Origin: Haematococcus lacustris
Lineage: Eukaryota > Chlorophyta > Chlorophyceae > Chlamydomonadales > Haematococcaceae
Length of the DNA: 64,000 nt
NCBI GenBank assembly: GCA_030144725.1
Contig: JASKMD010000012.1
Span: forward strand, 4,938,623 to 5,002,622
Direction: 5' to 3'
Numbering within the stretch: position 1 is the stretch's first letter; each line of letters starts with the position of its first letter. Shown piece after piece: positions 1-11,216 of this stretch. Both the position numbers and the translations under genes were made by a program. Below the pieces are notes generated by a model, which was not told the origin of the DNA, did no database searches, and saw only the letters and a program-made list of their open reading frames with translations.

Positions 1-259
1 CAGCATGCGGTAGGAGCCAATGTCCCCTTGACCCCCTCTCCATGCGTGGTGCACTGTGCCATGCACATGCACCATGCACCATGTGATGCTGCAGCTACCA
101 TTTTGTCCTGACCTGACCTGGGACCTTTCCTGCCTGCCCTTCCTCCCCAAGCCAAGCCCCAGCCAGGAATCACCAACAGAACCTATCATTCATCACCACT
201 TCCCACGAGGCGCTTACTGCCACCCCTCCTCTCCAGCCCCTCATCCGTGCCCCACTCAC

Positions 260-692
260 GCTTGCAGCTCGCCAGGTGAGTCCAGCACGGTGTCCTCCAC
301 GCCCCACACCCCCACCTGGTCCTCATGAGGACCCAGGAACTCAGGACCGAGGTGCAGCTCCGTGAAGTCAGCAGCCAGGCCCCCCTTGCCCCCCGGCCCC
401 TCTAGCCCTGTGAGGCTCTCAAGCGCCTCCAGCGCCTCCAAGGCAGCGTCTAGCTGGAGGTCCAGGGGCCCCTCTGCCTCCACCCTCTGCCCTGCAGGGC
501 CACCGGCCCCAGCCCCAGCCCCAGCCCCGGCCCCAGCCCCGGCCCCAGCCCCGGCCCCAGCCCCGGCCCCAGCCCCGGCCCCAGACTTTGTCGCAGCGCT
601 TGGGCCGCTCCCTGTTGGTCGGGTGGCGGCGGCTGGCGCCCTATCCTTGACGGCCCCGCCACTGGCCAGGGGTGGGATGAGTGGCCCAGGAC
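260..692 (-). CDS. Putative exon of an unknown protein with a Gly-Ala repeat, gene runs off the left edge
   Basis: The minus strand stays open from an acceptor-like CTGCAG at about 693 to a GTGAGT donor at 254-259. The translation starts with a Pro/Ala-rich stretch, passes through a Gly-Ala repeat coded by a GGGGCC/GGGGCT array (plus strand 500-585), then becomes acidic and Leu/Glu-rich (DAALEALEALESLTGLEG). This composition change, an in-frame donor and the lack of stops suggest a real exon. No family is recognised. Further exons would lie left of base 1 and somewhere right of 692; a link to the 1597-2130 reading frame was tried and did not agree in phase. It may instead be repeat-driven open frame. 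Confidence 0.3.
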
Positions 693-1365
693 CTGCAGGG
701 CAGGCAGCGCAGGCTGGGACAAGGACTCCAGCTGGCGGGCAGGTGGCGGTGCGTGGTCGTGGCCAGGATGCAGTGGGCCTCTAGCCACAGCAAGTTGAGC
801 CAAGCAGCACATCAGACCGGGTTGACTGGGAGATGACGGCAGCCAGGAGCTAGGACAGACATAGAGGCAGCGTGCCTTGCGGGTGATGACGACAGCCGAG
901 CGGGACAGTGCTGTGACTGAGGGGCGGCGTGGCTGGCGGCATGTGTGGCTGAGCAGCTGGACAGGCTGGGCAGGCTGGGCAGGCTAGACCAGGAGTGCAG
1001 GTATGTGCTGGCCAGCGTCGGGGCCCTGGCTGGAGCTGGGCCCTACTGGCTGAGACTGAGACTGGGGTGCTGGAGTAGGGCACGGCTAGGCTGACCAGGT
1101 CAAAGGGAGACGGGGGGTATGTGGGAGCGGTGGCCAGTGGGAGGGGTGTGTGTGCCATGCAGCCGGCAGTGGGGCAGTGGGGCAGTTCGTGAGCGCCAGG
1201 CCTGCAGTGGATGCAGCGCTTGTGTAGACAGGGACAGAGTATGTGGCTGTTAGTATGGGAGCTGTGAGGCTGCTAGAAGAACAATGTGGCCAACAAGAAC
1301 AATGTGCCCAGCGCAGCCTGTACGCAGGAGTCAGGGTGCACAGTGTGCGCTGCCGGCACCTAAGC

Positions 1366-1403
<38 letters not shown>

Positions 1404-1596
1404 ACAACGGGTGCAAGGCAGGTGTACAGTTGTAGAGGGGCTGTAGATGTAGCTGTAGGTGCAAGGGCAGTGCGGGGGCAGCCTATGCGTCTGTGTCGGG
1501 CACAGTGTGTGCATTGCATGCAAGTGTACTGCTACTGCACCCATGCCATGTGGGACGGAGTGGCCTGGCAGCAGGGCTGCTGACCTGCAGGGCTTG

Positions 1597-1659
1597 TCAG
1601 TGTGACGGCGGTGGCGCCAGGGGTGCCAGAGCCCTTGGCCACCTGGCTGCTGCTTTGCT

Positions 1660-1691
<32 letters not shown>

Positions 1692-2130
1692 CGCTCTCCA
1701 TCTTGGGCTGGAGGCTGAGTGTTTTGCCAGCCCCCTGCTGCCGGGCCGGTGTAAGGCGCGCATGGGAAGCTTGAACAGGGGATTTCACAGCCTGCCCCTT
1801 TTGCTGTGTCTGGGCTGAGAGGGGCTCCGCCTGGGCTATGTGCGTCTGGGCAATGCCGTCTTCACTGTGCTGCTCATGGTGCAGCAAAGCTTCGTGCGCC
1901 TGGATCGGGAAGGAAGGGTCAGCCGCTGGGCCGCGGGTTGCATGGGCGTCGTGAGCGGAGTCTGCTTGGAATTGGAGGTGGTGGTTCAACCCGTGCGCGA
2001 GCACCGAGAACCAGGCCTGCGGCTGCTTCGGCACACCCAGCGATGCTGCGACCCCAACAAGGACGAGCACCAAGACCGCGAGCGCAGCGGCTAGGCGGCA
2101 CCAGAATGCTTGCCGAAGTGCTGTGCGCAT
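1597..2130 (-). CDS. Hypothetical signal-anchored protein (first exon or single exon)
   Basis: The ATG at 2130 opens a 177-codon frame. Its first 45 residues have a basic start (MRTALRQAFWCR), a strongly hydrophobic run (LAAALAVLVLVLVGVAASLG) and then a polar, His/Gln/Ala-rich chain, the layout of a signal anchor or cleaved signal peptide followed by a lumenal stem. The end is a poly-Ala/Ser stretch coded by a CTG run at 1663-1682. The stop at 1597 may lie beyond a real donor. The start is only 45 bases from the ATG of the plus-strand gene at 2176, so either the two share a very short divergent promoter or one start is wrong. No homologue is recognised. Confidence 0.33.
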
Positions 2131-2175
2131 GGCGCGTTGGCTGCGTGCTGTGTGTCTGCAGAAGCTAACTGACAA

Positions 2176-4939
2176 ATGTCGCAGACTGTGGCGCACGCGC
2201 GGCACATGGGGACACCCATCCCGCGGGAACTTGACGAATTGCTGCACCGCGTCATGCTTGGTGCTCAGGGCAGCCGCTGGCGACGGCCGGCGTGCCATTC
2301 CATCCTGCTCGTGTTCGTCGCTCTGGTGCTGCAACCCGTAGCCAATGCTCCCAGCGCAGCGCGCACCCTGCCCACCCCCTCCCAGCCTACGCCGCACCGC
2401 TTCGCTGGCTCTGCTTCGACCTTAGAACCGCAGCGTGGCAAAGGCTTGCGTCCCAATGTCACGGCGGTCGCACGAGGCGAGCTGCCCACCAATGCAACTC
2501 TGTTCTTCGCACAAGGCGCGTGCGTGAACGCGTTGACCGCCAAGCGCCAAGCAGCCTGCCAGGAGCGGAATGGAGCGCACGCGGAGTCCGGACCCATCTT
2601 CAAGGTGGGGCCGAGTTGAGCGCCAGGTCAACGCCCATCAACGACACAGAGGCCCCCTTCCACTCGCCAGCCGCCAAGGGTTGGGTTTGACCCAACAGCC
2701 ATGAGGCTGGTCGCAGCCGCAGCCTTGAGCCCTATGGGACAGAGCTGCCATGCGGCCTGACGCTTGCTAAACACATGACCATGCACGTTGCATGGTGCAG
2801 CCTCCTCACTGGTGCTGTGGGTGCAGTAAGGCGGACCTTCTGTAGTCACAGCCTGCACTGTGCTGAGTGGCTGAGATTTCAGGCCACTGGAAGATTGCAG
2901 GCGACACCTCAAACAGCAACAGCTAGGGAGTTGACCAGTGGGCAGTGTGAGGGCCCCTGCAGCCCCACTGGGACGTGGGGAAAAGTGTGACCATGTCTAC
3001 CCATGTCGTACCTACTGCTTGTAGTTCCACCCTCTGCTTGTGTGGACAAGGCCTGATGGCCGTCTTGGCGGCATGACCACTGACAGCTGCTGCACATCTC
3101 ATCACCATGCCACATCAGGCCCCAGCAATCAGCTTGACCAGCTGTTGCATGGTGCGTGCATGATGTGGGTTGCATGGCGCATGGTGCAAGCTGCATGCTT
3201 CAGGGCATATGCTTCAGCGTTGCTAGCGTGAGGAATGTGGCAAGCCAGCAGCAGCAGCAGCAGCGGCAGCAGCAGCAGCAGCGGCAGCAGGGCAGCAGCA
3301 GCAGCAGCGGCAGCAGTGGCAGCAGCAGCAGCAGCGGCAGCAGCAGCAGCAGCGGCAGCGGCGGCAGCAGTGGCAGCGGCAGCAGCGGCAGCGGCAGGAG
3401 CACTCAGCTCTGGCACTGCCACCTTATCAACATCCGCCCGACCCACTGAACCTGTTGAAGCCGGCCCCTGCCGCCGGCCTTAGTCTACCGCACAGTACCT
3501 CACAGTGCCTCAGGGCAGTACCTCAGTCTACCGCACAGTGCCTCAGAGCAGCCACCCGTGCAGCCTAGCACTGCCAAGCTTTCCCATACTTGTCCAGACT
3601 CCTCCGCTGCAACATCGTGCCCCTAGCTGTGCTCCCTGAGCAGCATACGCAGTGGCCTCATTGTGCGCACTGCCGCAGGACCGGCAAGCTGCCCTCACAC
3701 CCGCCTACTGGAAAGAGCTGCAGGACTCCATGGAGGCAGCACCAGCACCTGCCTGGATGCAGGACGAGGACCTGGCACCCTACCTGTGGGTGATCCTGCC
3801 CCTGGTCCCCCCGCCCCCTTTCGTCAGTACCCACGACCCAGGGCTTTAACTGCGGGGCTGCCAGGTCCAGGCAGTTTGGGGGGGTGGCTGGGTTCGAGCC
3901 CGTGACCTCTCCCCCAAGCTTCGAGCCTCAGGCTCAGAGCCCCTGGGCCCCAGGGCCAGATGCAGGCTCTTAGGCAATAGTGGGTGGCTGTCGCCCCCTG
4001 GCACATGGCCCTGACAGACGCTTAGACAGCCACCCTTTCGAGTGTGAACCAAAGCAGCAGCAAAGTCAAAGCAAGTGACACTCAACGTCTGCCACCTCCC
4101 CTTCCTTCTCTGCCTTGGTCTGCTCTTGTCTGCTTCAAGGGACCCCCCCCTCAACTACATACACCCAGTCCCTCCCCCATGCCTCACCCGTTTGTCTAGG
4201 TACGACATGGACTCTCTTGGAAAACCCCCATACACCCCCGGTCCTCCCTCCATCCCTCACCCCTGTGCGTGTAGGTACGACATGGATTACGAGATGCCGG
4301 GCAGTGGGGACCCCACCCGCCACTCCCACTTGTGGGACCCAGAGCTGCGCACCACCGGCAACCTGCACTGCCTGGAGCCACGTGACTGCATCACGCGTGA
4401 GCCACCCATCAGCCTCCTGCCTGCATCCCTGCTGCCTCCTGCCTCCTGCTGCAAAGCAGGGCCTGGCCACTGAGCCTCACATGCCCCTGCTCCTCACACC
4501 CCCCTCCCCTTTGCGACCCACACCAGCCCTCCCTTCCCTCTGCTCACCACCACTGCCACCCACCCCTTACCTCCTCTCCCCATCACCAACCCGCCCTTCC
4601 TGATTGGCCCCCAACCCAGCCGTATGGGATACACTGATACACGGGGGCGCCATCCTGTGCTGCCCCTTCCCTGCTCTACTGACGGAGGGCAGACAGTGCA
4701 GTGGCCTGCTGTGCAGCCTATTTGCCAGAGCTGTACTACTTTGGTGACGAGTACATGGGGGGCTGGGCTATGGAGGGGCTGGACGGTGACGGACTGCGAG
4801 CCGCCATCGGCCCCAACATCGCCGCCGGCACCAACCCCAGCGCCTACAACTACACCTACATCCCCTACACCCAGCGCATCATCTTCTCCCCCTCCGCCTC
4901 GCTATTCTTCCCCTACCTCTTCTCCATATACGCAGGTCA

Positions 4940-4999
<60 letters not shown>

Positions 5000-7490
5000 G
5001 CTGCTGCTGCTGCTGCCGCTGCTGCCGCTGCTGCTGCTGCTGCTGCTGCCGCTGCTGCCGCTGCTGCCGCTGCTGTTGCTGCCGCTGCTTCCGCTGCTGC
5101 TGCTGCTGTTGCTGCTTCCGCACCAGCCTGGTGACTGCTGTTGCTCAGTTGCTTTCAGCTCAAAGCAGCAGGCCCCAACACCTTGCATGAGAAAGTACCA
5201 TGGACAGTGACTTGCATGGCTGCGTGTCTGGCTTGGGGCTGCAGGCCAAGTGTACATTGCGACCACCTCCACGCCCCTGCAGACTGCGGCGGCTGTAGCG
5301 GTGAGCGGGAACCCCTCTACCTATCTCCCACTTCCTTGTGCAATCTCCTCAGTATCCACATAGCCTAGTGTGGGTAGCCTAGTGCTCGTGCCCACAGCCT
5401 CTCATGCCATGCCCAGTATGAGGTTCGGGGACACCCACACTCCGATGTCAGGCAGCGCTTGCTGCAGCTGCATCTGGCCAGTAAAAACTGCACCTGGCCA
5501 CTGTGCACCAGCCGCTGGCAGGCTCCAGCCTGACCCAGACGCGGGCGGCGACTCATCCCGCACTCAACGCACAAAATGGCGCGTCGGCACTATACCGCTA
5601 GGATAGTGCAGTGCGCGCAATGTGTGTGCGTGTGTGCCACCACTGCTGGCGCAGGCTCGAGCAGGGTGAGGCCCGGTGTGGGAAGCGGCGGGGTGCCCGG
5701 TGCCGGTACCGGGGGTCGCACAACGTCTTGTCGGGATCCCGCCAGCCTGGCATCCACTTAGCCTGGGCAGCCCGCGGTGTGGCTTAGGGGCATGCCTGCG
5801 TCCGGTCGCAGCGAGCTCATTATCATTTTGTTACTCCTCTCATACCCACAGCGGTGGAGAGGGGCCGCGGGGGCGCAGCCTCAGCTGTAGCAGGGTGAAA
5901 CAGCGCCATCACTGGCATGTCACGCGCTGTTCAGGGTGGTGCTAGACTACTTCTATACGCTGGACGAGTACACATCCTATAACTTCATCTCCTTCGGACC
6001 CGCGGCGACAGCTAGCGCCGCGGTGACGGCGCGCGCCAGGTAGGCGTCACGCGAATGGTAGCCACCCTCACGCCATCGGATAGCCATCAGGCCGCGTTGC
6101 ATGCGTCGATAAAGTGCCGGCCATCTGGCTCTGCAGCTAGCCTTGGACCTCTTCGTCACACCTCATCCCCTCACCCCACTCCTTGGGCCCGCTGCTAGCT
6201 GACGAGCTGGGCAGTGCTCCCTGCCCTGGCTTTGCTGATGCTGCCTCACCCCGTTTGCCTGACCTCCCGCATGCCCGCCATCATCCTTGCCCTCCTGCAA
6301 GCCGAACCACCTTGCACCTTGCACCAGGCTGCGTGCACGTCACATTCACCTCCCGCTCCACCTCAGCAGCCTGCTCGCCTGCCGCACCCTCAGGGGCATC
6401 ATCAGTGCGGTCGCCAAGGCGGAGGCATTCACGCAGTCCATCTGGACCCTGACGCGGGATGACTATGCAGACAGGACCCGCCAGGTGATGCTGCCTGTCC
6501 TGGTGGCAGCCTGCCCGCCTGGCAGTGCCCATGCATACCGCCACTGCCTACCACATGTTCATCAGCATACAGTAGCATGCCCGCATGCCTGTGTCCACAT
6601 GCCGGCACATGCCTGCCCATGGGGCTCAGCTGCCTTCCCGCCCCTCCGCACCTGCCCACCTCCCCACCCACTAACTTGCGCCTGCACATTCACAGCTAAC
6701 GTATGCTGCCCACACGCGTGCACATCTGCCCCCTTCTTTCTGACCCCCAAGCATGCGGGGCATGCAAGTATGCTCACGTGACAGGACACAAGACGCCAGA
6801 CTGCCACCGCCAGCATCAAACTCAGCCTGCTTGCATGATGTGCACATGCTGCTGCCCTCAGAGCCAGCTGCTCAGCGACTTCTTCGTGGGCGCGTCCGCA
6901 GCCGTCTTGCTGAACAACAACGGCCTGCAGATCAACAGCTTCCTACCGCAGGTGCCTGAGGGAGGGGCGGGGGGCAGCAGCAGGAGGGGTGTGACTGGGT
7001 GTGACTGGGCCAGCAGGCCACAGCACATGCCGCCAAGCGCCTGAGTAGGAGGAAAGCAGTTGACCGCAGCCTAAACAGTTGACAACAGGGCTAGGTATGG
7101 AGGGAGGCCTGCCTGCCTGCTAGCCTGCCTGCCTCACCCTCTCTCCCTGCCCTCCCTACCCTTTTCTACCTTCACCTTCCCTCCCTGCGTGTGTGTCAGC
7201 CTGGCGGCCGGTCGGCCTGCCTGACTATGCCTATTCATGCTCGGCTGCCTTTCCTGCAGCTCGGTTGCAGGCTTGAGGTAAGGGTCAGGGCCAGGAGGGA
7301 AGCAACTGAAGTGCTGGTAGTGCGCTGGGCCAGGTAGCCGTACCTCACCTCTTGGCCTCCCTCCACATCTTGTGTACACCACCCAGTGCCTGCCTGCCTG
7401 CATGGTACGCAGCCCGGTGACATCGGCCGCTCAGCCTACACCTACGACTATGCGGGGTCGCAGAACCCCTTTCCCCTTACCAGCGGATAA
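2176..7490 (+). CDS. Unknown multi-exon gene, probable type II membrane or secreted protein
   Basis: Exons supported by splice sites are 2176-2604, 3679-3789, 4275-4396, 4702-4935, 5935-6039, 6394-6484, 6862-6951 and 7413-7490, ending in TAA. Phase agrees for 2604/3679, 4396/4702, 6039/6394, 6484/6862 and 6951/7413. The joins 3789/4275 and 4935/5935 do not agree, so a small exon or a base error is missing there. The first exon has a hydrophobic segment (HSILLVFVALVLQPVANA) near residue 40 and N-glycosylation sequons (NVT, NAT). Later exons are rich in Tyr, Trp and Asp (ELYYFGDEYMGGW; DYFYTLDEYTSYNFISFG), which suits a lumenal or extracellular domain. A TGTAA, the usual chlorophyte polyadenylation signal, lies at 7604. 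I do not recognise the family. Whether the 2176 exon belongs with the rest is an inference from phase and spacing. Confidence 0.5.
3246..3396. repeat. (GCA)n/(GGC)n trinucleotide array
   Basis: CAG/CGG triplets run for about 150 bases between the first and second proposed exons of the unknown gene. They create long Ser, Gln and Ala open frames on both strands that should not be read as genes. Confidence 0.9.
4941..5118. repeat. (CTG)n/(CCG)n array at the start of an intron
   Basis: Begins six bases after a GTCAGC donor at 4936. The 5' part is pure CTG, later units change to CCG and TTG. It lies inside an intron of the unknown gene; its poly-Leu and poly-Gln frames are artefacts. Confidence 0.92.
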
Positions 7491-7603
7491 AGCAGCGCGC
7501 GGTGTTCGACGCAGCTTACCAGGCGTACCCAGCTGCTCCTGACCCGAGCAACGCAACCTGCCCGAGCAACGCCGAAGAACTCGATCCTGGCGAGGGTTTT
7601 GTC

Positions 7604-7608
7604 TGTAA
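7604..7608 (+). terminator. TGTAA polyadenylation signal
   Basis: TGTAA is the standard chlorophyte polyadenylation signal (established knowledge). It lies 114 bases after the TAA stop of the unknown plus-strand gene. A second TGTAA near 7847 is already inside transposon A. Confidence 0.45.
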
Positions 7609-7765
7609 CCTCCAACAGACAGATTTGCCGTCCCGGACCGGCCCATCCCGGCCCGGAGTAGAGCCACCGACGAGCTGTAGTCGAACGTGAGACGGTGGCC
7701 CACTGTCATTGCTCTGCTTCCAGCTTCACACCCCTAACACACCTCACACCACAGCTAGCCTCACA

Positions 7766-9842
7766 CTCAGGCGTTCCCAACTACCTGAAAACCACCCCCC
7801 TGTGATACGAAGCCCGTATCTCCGCAGCCACTCAGTCAAAAATACATGTAAACAGTGCTTTGAACAGAGGAGAGCCATAGCTACAATATGGCAGACGCAG
7901 CAAAAACTATCTCGCTCTCAGCGGTGCTCAGTGCCTGTCCAAAGATACACATTTGAATTCATGCGATTTCGCCACATGCGAGGCGCGCCGCACTAGCACG
8001 CTTCGCCACGCTGTTACGAGTGGCACCTGCAACACGCAGCAGCAGTCGGAACATGTTTTGCTGTTGGCATGTGGACGCGACGACGGCAGTCGTGACGACT
8101 GGATACCACTATTAGCTTCCGAAGCTGCTGCTGGCGCTAGTGCATTACCGGCTGCTGACTACGCTTAAACAAGGTGCTAGGTGCAGTACGTGGTGTTGTC
8201 TCACCTTGCTTTGCTGCCCTCGATTTGTTAGCTGCAGGTGCCTCACGCTTACGTGACGTGCTTTCCGCTGCCAGCTGTTGCTGCTGCTGAGGGGGTGCAC
8301 CAGCAGGCACAGCCAGCTCAGGGGTGGTGCCTGCAGGTGTCAGCTGCTGCTGAGGGGGCGCACCTGCGGCAAGCTTCCCACGGATGTGGGTGCACACGTG
8401 GCTCTGTAGCTTGGGTACCCTCCAGCTCGTGTGTACCTCACAGTGCTTTGAACAGAGGAGACCCCAGCTGCTGCCCCAGCCCCAGCCCCAGCTGCTGCCC
8501 CAGCTGCTGCCCCAGCCCCAGCCCCAGCTCCTGCCCCAGCCCCAGCTGCTGCCCCAGCCCCAGACCCAGTTCCAGCCCCAGCCCCAGCCCCAGTTCCAGC
8601 CCTAGCCCCAGCTCCAGCTGCTGCCCCAGCCCCAGCCCCAGCTGCTGCCCCAGCTGCTGCCCCAGCTGCTGCCCCAGCCCCAGCCCCAGCTGCTGCCTCA
8701 GCCCCAGCCCCAGCTGCTGCCCCAGCCCCAGCTGCTGCCCCAGCCCCAGCCCCAGTTTGAGCCCCAGCCCCAGCTCCAGCCCTAGCCCTAGCTGCTGCCC
8801 CAGCCCCAGCCCCAGCCCTAGCCCCAGCCCCACCACCGGGCCTCTGCTCCCAGACTTCTGGCAGGTGGTCACTCGCGATACGAGCACCTTGCCATGGCGA
8901 TCGCATGTGCACCCATCAAATTGCAGGTGTATTTCCTTTGCGCGCAATAGTTGGTCTGAAAGCAGGCAGCAGAGCAAAGACATGCGGTTATTCCCAGCCT
9001 CAGCCCCCCCTCAGCCCCCCCCTCAGCCCCCCTACCACTCCCTTTCACCCCCTTCCACTCTCTCCCAGCCCCTTCCCACCTTTAGTGCATAGAGCTGAGC
9101 ACTCTTGGCCTTGCTTAATCTCTTCTTGGTTCTCTTCATGGTTAGGGATTGAGAGGTGGGTGGGTGAGTGGCTGAGCGGGGCTACGGGCTTGGCTCGGTG
9201 GTCAGGGTGATGGGGGGTGATGGATACGGAGATGGGTGAAGGAGAGGTAGGGGGGAGATGGGTGAAGGAGAGGTTGGGGAGATGGGTGAAGGAGAGGTTG
9301 TAAGCGGTCCATCTTGTCACATACAAATCCAATGATTGAGTTGCATAGTGCCATGGGCGCGTTAATGAGTATGCTACAAAAGATTCGTGTGAGGCCAGGC
9401 TGTTGTTCAATGGTTGAAAACATATAGCGGATAATAGTTGGAGGGGGTTACTAGACCCTACTGTGCCGCCCACCAATCCAGCGATACAGCGATGTCGCAC
9501 ACGAATTCGGGTTTCTTCACATCCTCGCCAAGCGGCCTGCACCATCAGGAACCTCGCGCAGCCATGTTTGCCGGACTTCAGTGGTGTGCGCCACCGACAT
9601 GTCGTGCATCGCTAACGGATAGCCAAGGACGTAGCTTACCGGTGTAGCTAACCACGGTCTGCGATTGGGACACATCCGGGGTCACATGTGGCTGCCCGCA
9701 TCGAAAGACTCCGATGGCAATTCCAGTCTTACATTAAACGCGCAATATCACATCGCAGCAGACGCAACAAACGTTACAAAAGATTGAGTAGGTGAGCTGC
9801 AGTTGCATGAAGATTGCCAACCCCATGTTGGGAACGCCTGAG
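7766..9842. mobile_element. DNA transposon A, TIR element with 5-bp target-site duplication
   Basis: The left end (CTCAGGCGTTCCCAAC, 7766-7781) is the exact reverse complement of the right end (9827-9842). The element is flanked by the direct repeat TCACA (7761-7765 and 9843-9847). The 2.08-kb interior is lower in GC at both ends and holds a CCCAG/CTGCCC repeat at 8462-8834. No transposase-like frame is visible, so it is probably non-autonomous. It shares both ends with transposon B at 36255-37904. A 21-bp direct repeat occurs internally at 7853-7873 and 8441-8461. It lies between two genes and interrupts nothing that I can see. Confidence 0.85.
8462..8834. repeat. Hexamer-type CCCAGC array inside transposon A
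   Basis: Mixed CAGCCC and CAGCTGCTGCCC units run for about 370 bases and give open frames in several readings (Pro/Ser, Gln/Leu, Ala/Gly). These are repeat artefacts. Confidence 0.9.
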
Positions 9843-9847
9843 TCACA

Positions 9848-11216
9848 CCCCTGACCAGCTATGTACTGGTCCCAGGCCACAACGTCGCTGCTCTTCGCGT
9901 TGTTGGTCAGCTATGTATAGCGCTCAAATGCGATGCTACCCGTTGCCTAGACGGACAGTGCCAGCGCCCACAGGTGCCTAGCCCGCTTGTTTAGCCGGCA
10001 TCCAGTCATTCAATGCAATAATGTCCAAGCAACCTCGCAAACCATAACCCTACGACATCACGCGTTTCACGCAATTCTCCTAGGTTGTCATTTTGATGGT
10101 CACGCGAGAACCCGGGCCACTTTATCTCACAGCGCGGACTCTCATGACCGGGGCTGGCCGGTCCGGCCGCCCCGCGGGCCTCTGCCCCGGCCGCCCCGCT
10201 GCTTGCGTTCCGCGAGCGGCGGCAGCGCCTCATCCTGCGGTCAAACGAGCCAGCGAGCGCGCAAACCCAGATTGAAAACTTGATGCACCAGTCCTCCACC
10301 CCGTCAGGCTTGTGACGGTTCGCAAGACGATCGCAGGGCAAGCTATTCGAGGTGATGTGCTGCTCCAGCTGCACACTCCTGCGGCAAGCTAGCTTGCTCC
10401 GCTGATATCCGCTGGTCCCAAGGGGGCTACTGCTGGCAGGCAGGGGTGCTTGTGAGAGTCCTGCCCGGTGGCAGCCTGGGCCCACGACTGGGCAAGGCCT
10501 GAGGACCGCCCCTTGGTGACCAGGCCTGCCTGCCCCTGGGCCCAGGTGGGCATCAGGTGGACATCAGGTGGACATCAGCCCCACACCGGCTGTGCCCACA
10601 CCGGCCCCACCAGCTGCCAGCTGTTGCGTGTGAGCATGCGCTGGTGAGGAGGTCGCTGACTGAGGAGGGGCGCAGGGGTAGCAGGAGGAGGAGGAGGAGG
10701 AGGAGGAGAAGGAGGAGGGAGGCAGTGGGGCATGCAGGTGTGTCTGCTGGGCAGTAGAGCTGGAGGGGGTGCAGGGAGAAGTGCTGAATGCAGCTGCGGT
10801 GCCGTGATGAACGCAGTGTTGTGAGTGAACGGGGAGTGCGGTGATGAACGCAATGCCGAGGTGCAATTGGACAGGGGACAGAGGACAGGGGTTGGTGATG
10901 GTGTCTCACACATGGCCGTTAGCCGTCAGCCGTCAGGTTGCTTGAGGACAGGGGTGGGGGCCACCATGCCCTTCAAGGTGGGCGCAGGGGGAGGCGGCCC
11001 TTTGGGGCAGCAGCGCAAGGGGGCCAGGCACGTAGGGAGGGCAGCTCTCACGAGCGGCAGCAGGTGGTACAGGGCACACACTGACAAGGCCACATGTGTC
11101 AGTCACATGTGCAGTGCTGCAGGGGTGCTGGTGCGGAGGAAGGGGGGGTGGTGATGATGTCCGCACAGGGGAGCACAGCAGGTAGCGGCAGCAGGTGGTG
11201 CAGGGCACTCTCTCAC
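9848..11216. other. Intergenic region and uncertain 3' end of the COG0212 gene
   Basis: Between transposon A and the last assigned exon of the COG0212 gene I see no supportable gene. There is a GC-rich patch at 10150-10260, an AGG microsatellite at 10681-10718 and a possible last minus-strand coding stretch at about 10940-11060. The minus frame there ends in a Pro/Lys-rich tail (KGPPPPAPTLKGM) and a stop, but it cannot be joined in phase to the 11217 donor. Confidence 0.5.
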
